9,513 nt of DNA. Source: a bacterium (GTDB lineage Bacteria > Vulcanimicrobiota > Vulcanimicrobiia > Vulcanimicrobiales > SCRA01). The stretch is taken from contig JAGWST010000286.1 in NCBI GenBank assembly GCA_028869325.1, forward strand, positions 1 to 9,513, written 5' to 3'. Of the stretch, positions 7,224 to 9,513 are shown piece after piece. The notes under the pieces are model-generated. The model searched no databases. It was given only the letters and a program-made list of their open reading frames with translations, and was not told the DNA's origin. Position 1 is the stretch's first letter. Each line of letters opens with the position of its first letter. The position numbers and the translations under genes are program-made.

Positions 7224-7727
7224 TCAGGCGAGCTTGCGCAGCTCGTCGAAGATCTGCTCTTCGTCCGGTTGCTCTTTGATGTCGTGCACATCGATGTAGC
7301 GGACGAAGCCGTTCTTATCGATGAGGAACACGGCACGCTCGGAGAAGCCCTCCGAGCGAAGCACGCCGTAGCTCTTCGCGACCTCGCCATGCGGCCAGAA
7401 GTCGCTCAGAATCGGGTAATTGAGACCACCGAGCGACTCCACCCACTTGGCGCTGGAGGGCTTGGTGTCGATGCTAATGCCCACGACCTGGGCATTATAG
7501 CCTTCGAAGCGCTCGAGTTGCTCGGCGTACGAAGGCATCTGAGACGTTCAGACCGGGGTGAATGCGAGCGGGAAGAAGACCAGAGCCACGTTCTTCCCCA
7601 TCTGATCGGAGAGCTTCCATTTCCCGTCCCCATTTGCGATGGGGACCTCGAAATTGGGAGCCTTGTCGCCGACCTTCAGGGTCGAGGTCTGGTTCGCCAC
7701 ACTCGTACGCCCTTTGGTTACCGCCAT
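7224..7727 (-). CDS. Selenocysteine peroxiredoxin (AhpE/Prx-like), UGA at 7548-7550
   Basis: Thiol/selenol peroxidase that reduces hydrogen or organic peroxides. From ATG 7727 the frame reads LKVGDKAPNFEVP, KNVALVFFPLAFTPV, then UGA (codon 60), then TSQMPSYAEQLERF, VVGISID and SERAVFLIDKNG to TGA at 7224. UGA occupies the peroxidatic cysteine of PxxxTxxC, giving PLAFTPVU. The conserved Thr57 and the active-site Arg of ERAVFLID are present, and homology continues without shift after UGA, so selenocysteine is the best reading. The 167-residue protein contains no cysteine, so it is a 1-Sec type needing an external reductant. GTG 7700 (codon 10), 9 bases after AAAGGG, is an alternative start with a better ribosome binding site. 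A SECIS-like hairpin follows the UGA. A naive call would start at ATG 7538 and lose the active site. Confidence 0.92.
7500..7536 (-). promoter_or_regulatory. Candidate bacterial SECIS of the peroxiredoxin gene
   Basis: Beginning 12 bases after the UGA, GCCUUCG pairs perfectly with CGAAGGC (7 base pairs). Inside it a second stem, CGCCGAG with CUCG-A-GCG and one bulged A, closes a CAA loop, or a GCAAC loop if the last pair is open. The apical loop is about 27-30 bases from the UGA, within the usual range for bacterial SECIS elements. It lacks the GGUC loop of E. coli fdhF, so the assignment rests on position and stability. Confidence 0.65.
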
Positions 7728-7781
7728 GGTGTCAACCGTGACCTTTCCGTTGGGTGTAGTGAGGAGCTGTGATCCGCACGA

Positions 7782-8453
7782 TCAATCCTCGAACGTACGG
7801 ATGATACCCGGCTCGACGGGATCGAGCAGGCACCCGAGGGCATGCATCACCGTCTTACGCTGAACGCCGGCCGCCCCCGCGGGTCCGACGGGCCAGCCCA
7901 AGCGATGGTCGAGCGGCTGGACCGCACGTGGCGGGCGCGCCTGCCCCGATTGCTCGGGCTCGACGGTGATCAAGATGGTTGGTATACCGTTGGCTTCGAT
8001 GGCTCGCTGTACATGCACGACCGTGCGGTGACAGAGCGGTCACCCGCCGGTCAACAGCACGGCATCGGTTGGGCTGCGCTCGATGCGCCGCGCAATCTCC
8101 GGCGCCGTCTGGTCGATCACCTCTTTCATGCGCAGCGTGTAGCCCATCATGCCGAAGTGCAGAGGGGCGACGCCGCCGATGAAGCCCTCCCGTTGCAACT
8201 CGCGCAGGCGGTCGATCGGGAAGACGGCATTGATATCCTGCAGCGCCGAAGAGGTATCGTAGTGGCCGTGCGTGACCATCAGGTCCGCCGCGGATACGTC
8301 TCCCGGAACCTCGCGATAGGACGAGTCGCCGTCCAGGTGGTACGGCTCTTGGCTCTTCAGGTGCACGCCGGCGGTCGAGACCAGGGCGATCGTTGCCTGC
8401 GAGAGATCCTTCGCGAATGGCGTATATGGGATCGCGCGTCGAGAGAGCTCCAT
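7782..8453 (-). CDS. GrdB-like selenoprotein (glycine/sarcosine/betaine/D-proline reductase selenoprotein B family), UGA at 8040-8042
   Basis: A 223-residue protein from ATG 8453 to TGA 7782, with an in-frame UGA at codon 138. Before it are IALVSTAGVHL, SSYREVPGDV, LMVTHGHYDT, INAVFPIDRLRELQREGFIG and DAVLLTGG. After it come PLCHRTVVHVQRAIEANGIPTILIT and ARPPRAVQPLDHRLGWPVG. This is the pattern of short stand-alone relatives of the catalytic B subunit of clostridial glycine or proline reductases, in which Sec (or Cys) follows the LLT strand. Here the redox motif is UxxC (U138, C141). No partner subunits (GrdA, GrdC/D, PrdA) are nearby, so amino-acid reductase activity is not implied; a redox role with the adjacent peroxiredoxin is inference. 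The start lies 12 bases after the cyclase stop; no clear Shine-Dalgarno. Confidence 0.9.
8002..8037 (-). promoter_or_regulatory. Bacterial SECIS of the GrdB-like gene
   Basis: Starting 3 bases after the UGA, an imperfect hairpin forms. GCUC pairs with GAGC, UGU with ACA, CA with UG, and an apical GCAC/GUGC stem closes a GGUC tetraloop that begins 18 bases after the UGA. From memory, the E. coli fdhF SECIS has the same GGUC apical loop at nearly the same distance, where SelB binds. This strongly supports recoding of the UGA as selenocysteine. Confidence 0.82.
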
Positions 8454-8465
8454 ATGCTGCCGTGT

Positions 8466-9513
8466 TCAGGAGCGGCCCGCGCGCTCCTGCGCGTCGAGCT
8501 GGCCTGCCCACGAGACGCGGTTGCGCCCGTCGCGCTTGCTGCGATACATGGCGGCATCCGCCGCCTCCAACAGCTGCTCGACCGCGGATGCGTCGTCGGG
8601 AAAGCTGGCCACGCCGATGGAGGCGCTCACGCCCGCGTGCAACGCCGCGATCCCGAGGCGAATGCGCTCGGCGCGATCCAACGCACGGCCTTTGCCCTCA
8701 TCCAGCAGGGCCAGGCAGAACTCGTCCCCGCCGTTCCGCGCAACGATCGCGTGCGCGTCGGCGGTGCATTGGTGCAGCACGCGCGCGATCGCGCGCAGCA
8801 CGTCGTCTCCCGCGGCGTGCCCCAGCCGGTCGTTGACAGCCTTGAAGTGGTCGGTATCGACGAAGAGCAGCGAGACGGCCGCGTACCGATCACGCGCCGC
8901 AGGCGCCAGCTCTTCAGCCAAGCGCGCGCGAAAGGCGCGCGGCGTCAACAGGCCCGTCAGTCCGTCGGTGGTCGCCTCGGCGACGTGCCGCTCGATGCGC
9001 GAGGCCGCCTCCAGCGTCCCGCCGCAGGCCTCGCCCAGCAGCGTCGCCAGCTCGATCGAGTCGGCATTCGGCGAACGCGCCAGGCCGCCGGCGTAGAGCA
9101 CGCCGCAGAGCCGATCGCGGTGGAAGATCGCCAGCGCCATCGATCGCGGCGCGTCGGGCACCAGCGGCTGGGTGGCGGTACCTCTGCCGCGCGAGGAGAA
9201 CTGCGCGCGCCCCGTGCGCGCGGCCAGCGCCACCACGTTCTCGCCCTCGTCGCGGCGCAGGCACACGCCCCGCCACGCCGCCGCGGTGGCGCCCAGCCCG
9301 TCGGTGCAGAGCAGATCCTCGCGCTCGGCTCGGAAGAAGAGCAACAGTTGACACGGCACCAGGCGCGCGACGGCATGAAAGAGCGCCGCGCGCGCGGCCG
9401 CCTCGCCGTCGGCCGCGGCCTGTGCCACCTCGCGAACGGCCTCGGCCAGTGCGCGGCTGCGCGAGCGCTCCTCGCCCAACCTGCCGCGCAGCGTGCCGGC
9501 ATACCGCGCGGCA
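8466..9513 (-). CDS. GAF-GGDEF diguanylate cyclase, 5' end beyond right edge
   Basis: Makes cyclic di-GMP from two GTP. The frame is open to the right edge, so the true start is probably outside; TTG 9479 is the only in-window candidate and has no visible ribosome binding site. Counting from that TTG, a charged helical stretch (1-25) leads into a GAF-like sensor (about 25-165). The cyclase domain (about 168-325) then carries TTDGLTGLLTPRAF, LLFVDTDHFKAVNDRLGHAAGDD, the RNGGDEF active site (G250-F254), SIGVASFPDD and AADAAMYRSKRDGRNRV. The RxxD inhibitory site that normally lies nine residues before GGDEF reads DAHA, so product inhibition through it is probably lost. The visible part has no membrane segment. 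The stop is 12 bases before the GrdB-like gene in the same frame, suggesting co-transcription. Confidence 0.93.
   Translation of the reverse strand, partial: AARYAGTLRGRLGEERSRSRALAEAVREVAQAAADGEAAARAALFHAVARLVPCQLLLFFRAEREDLLCTDGLGATAAAWRGVCLRRDEGENVVALAARTGRAQFSSRGRGTATQPLVPDAPRSMALAIFHRDRLCGVLYAGGLARSPNADSIELATLLGEACGGTLEAASRIERHVAEATTDGLTGLLTPRAFRARLAEELAPAARDRYAAVSLLFVDTDHFKAVNDRLGHAAGDDVLRAIARVLHQCTADAHAIVARNGGDEFCLALLDEGKGRALDRAERIRLGIAALHAGVSASIGVASFPDDASAVEQLLEAADAAMYRSKRDGRNRVSWAGQLDAQERAGRS

Noticed and set aside
7548..7550. Peroxiredoxin broken by nonsense mutation or sequencing error
   Set aside because: The frame is the same on both sides, the codon falls precisely on the catalytic residue, and a second selenoprotein with the same arrangement lies next door.
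7732..7737. Perfect -35 TTGACA upstream of the peroxiredoxin ATG
   Set aside because: No -10-like hexamer is found 16-18 bases downstream, where GGGCGT is present.
7727..7784. Readthrough of UGA 7782-7784 joining the GrdB-like protein to the peroxiredoxin
   Set aside because: The GrdB-like family ends near this point. Although TGATC/GATCA forms a small stem, it includes the UGA itself and is not SECIS-like.
8453..8468. Readthrough of UGA 8466-8468 giving a GGDEF-GrdB fusion
   Set aside because: The cyclase domain ends normally before it, an ATG follows at 8453 near the expected start of the family, and no hairpin suitable as SECIS follows this UGA.
7224..9513. UGA reassigned to a sense codon (Trp or Gly) genome-wide
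   Set aside because: DUF2905 and pth end naturally at TGA, Trp is encoded by TGG, and the two internal UGAs sit exactly at redox-active Cys/Sec positions followed by hairpins.

Overview
The window is a high-GC bacterial chromosome segment (roughly two thirds G+C by eye) with tightly packed housekeeping genes. The phylum cannot be fixed from the sequence. Possible sources include deep-branching high-GC Terrabacteria-type lineages such as Eremiobacterota, Armatimonadota or Chloroflexota, but this is a guess. Two UGA-recoded genes imply that the genome encodes selenocysteine machinery (selA, selB, selC, selD) outside the window.

Left part (1-2573, minus strand): the N-terminal two thirds of uvrB, the excision-repair helicase subunit, running off the left edge. 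Its reading frame is split by an in-frame intein of 421 residues (1131-2393), inserted exactly in the P-loop between Lys and Thr of GSGK-T. All splicing motifs are visible (Ser1, TxxH, terminal His-Asn, Thr at +1). The centre looks like a decayed LAGLIDADG endonuclease followed by an XRE-type helix-turn-helix.

Middle part (2667-5910, plus strand): prs, rplY/ctc, pth, a DUF2905 membrane protein and an ArgB-like protein form a compact co-directional series, from PRPP synthesis through ribosomal protein L25/TL5 to peptidyl-tRNA hydrolase. The last gene is a shortened acetylglutamate-kinase homologue that has lost its catalytic residues. It has a candidate promoter placed so that the mRNA could be leaderless.

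Right part (5907-9513, minus strand), in transcription order: a GAF-GGDEF diguanylate cyclase (5' end outside the window), a GrdB-like selenoprotein with a UxxC motif, a peroxiredoxin with selenocysteine at its peroxidatic position (PxxxTxxU), a strong intrinsic terminator, and an M48 membrane metalloprotease. Both selenoproteins are interrupted by a UGA exactly at the redox-active position, and each UGA is followed by a hairpin at the distance expected of a bacterial SECIS. Standard gene calling would split or truncate both. The two form a likely redox/peroxide-defence unit. The tandem selenoprotein pair and the P-loop uvrB intein are the main discoveries here.
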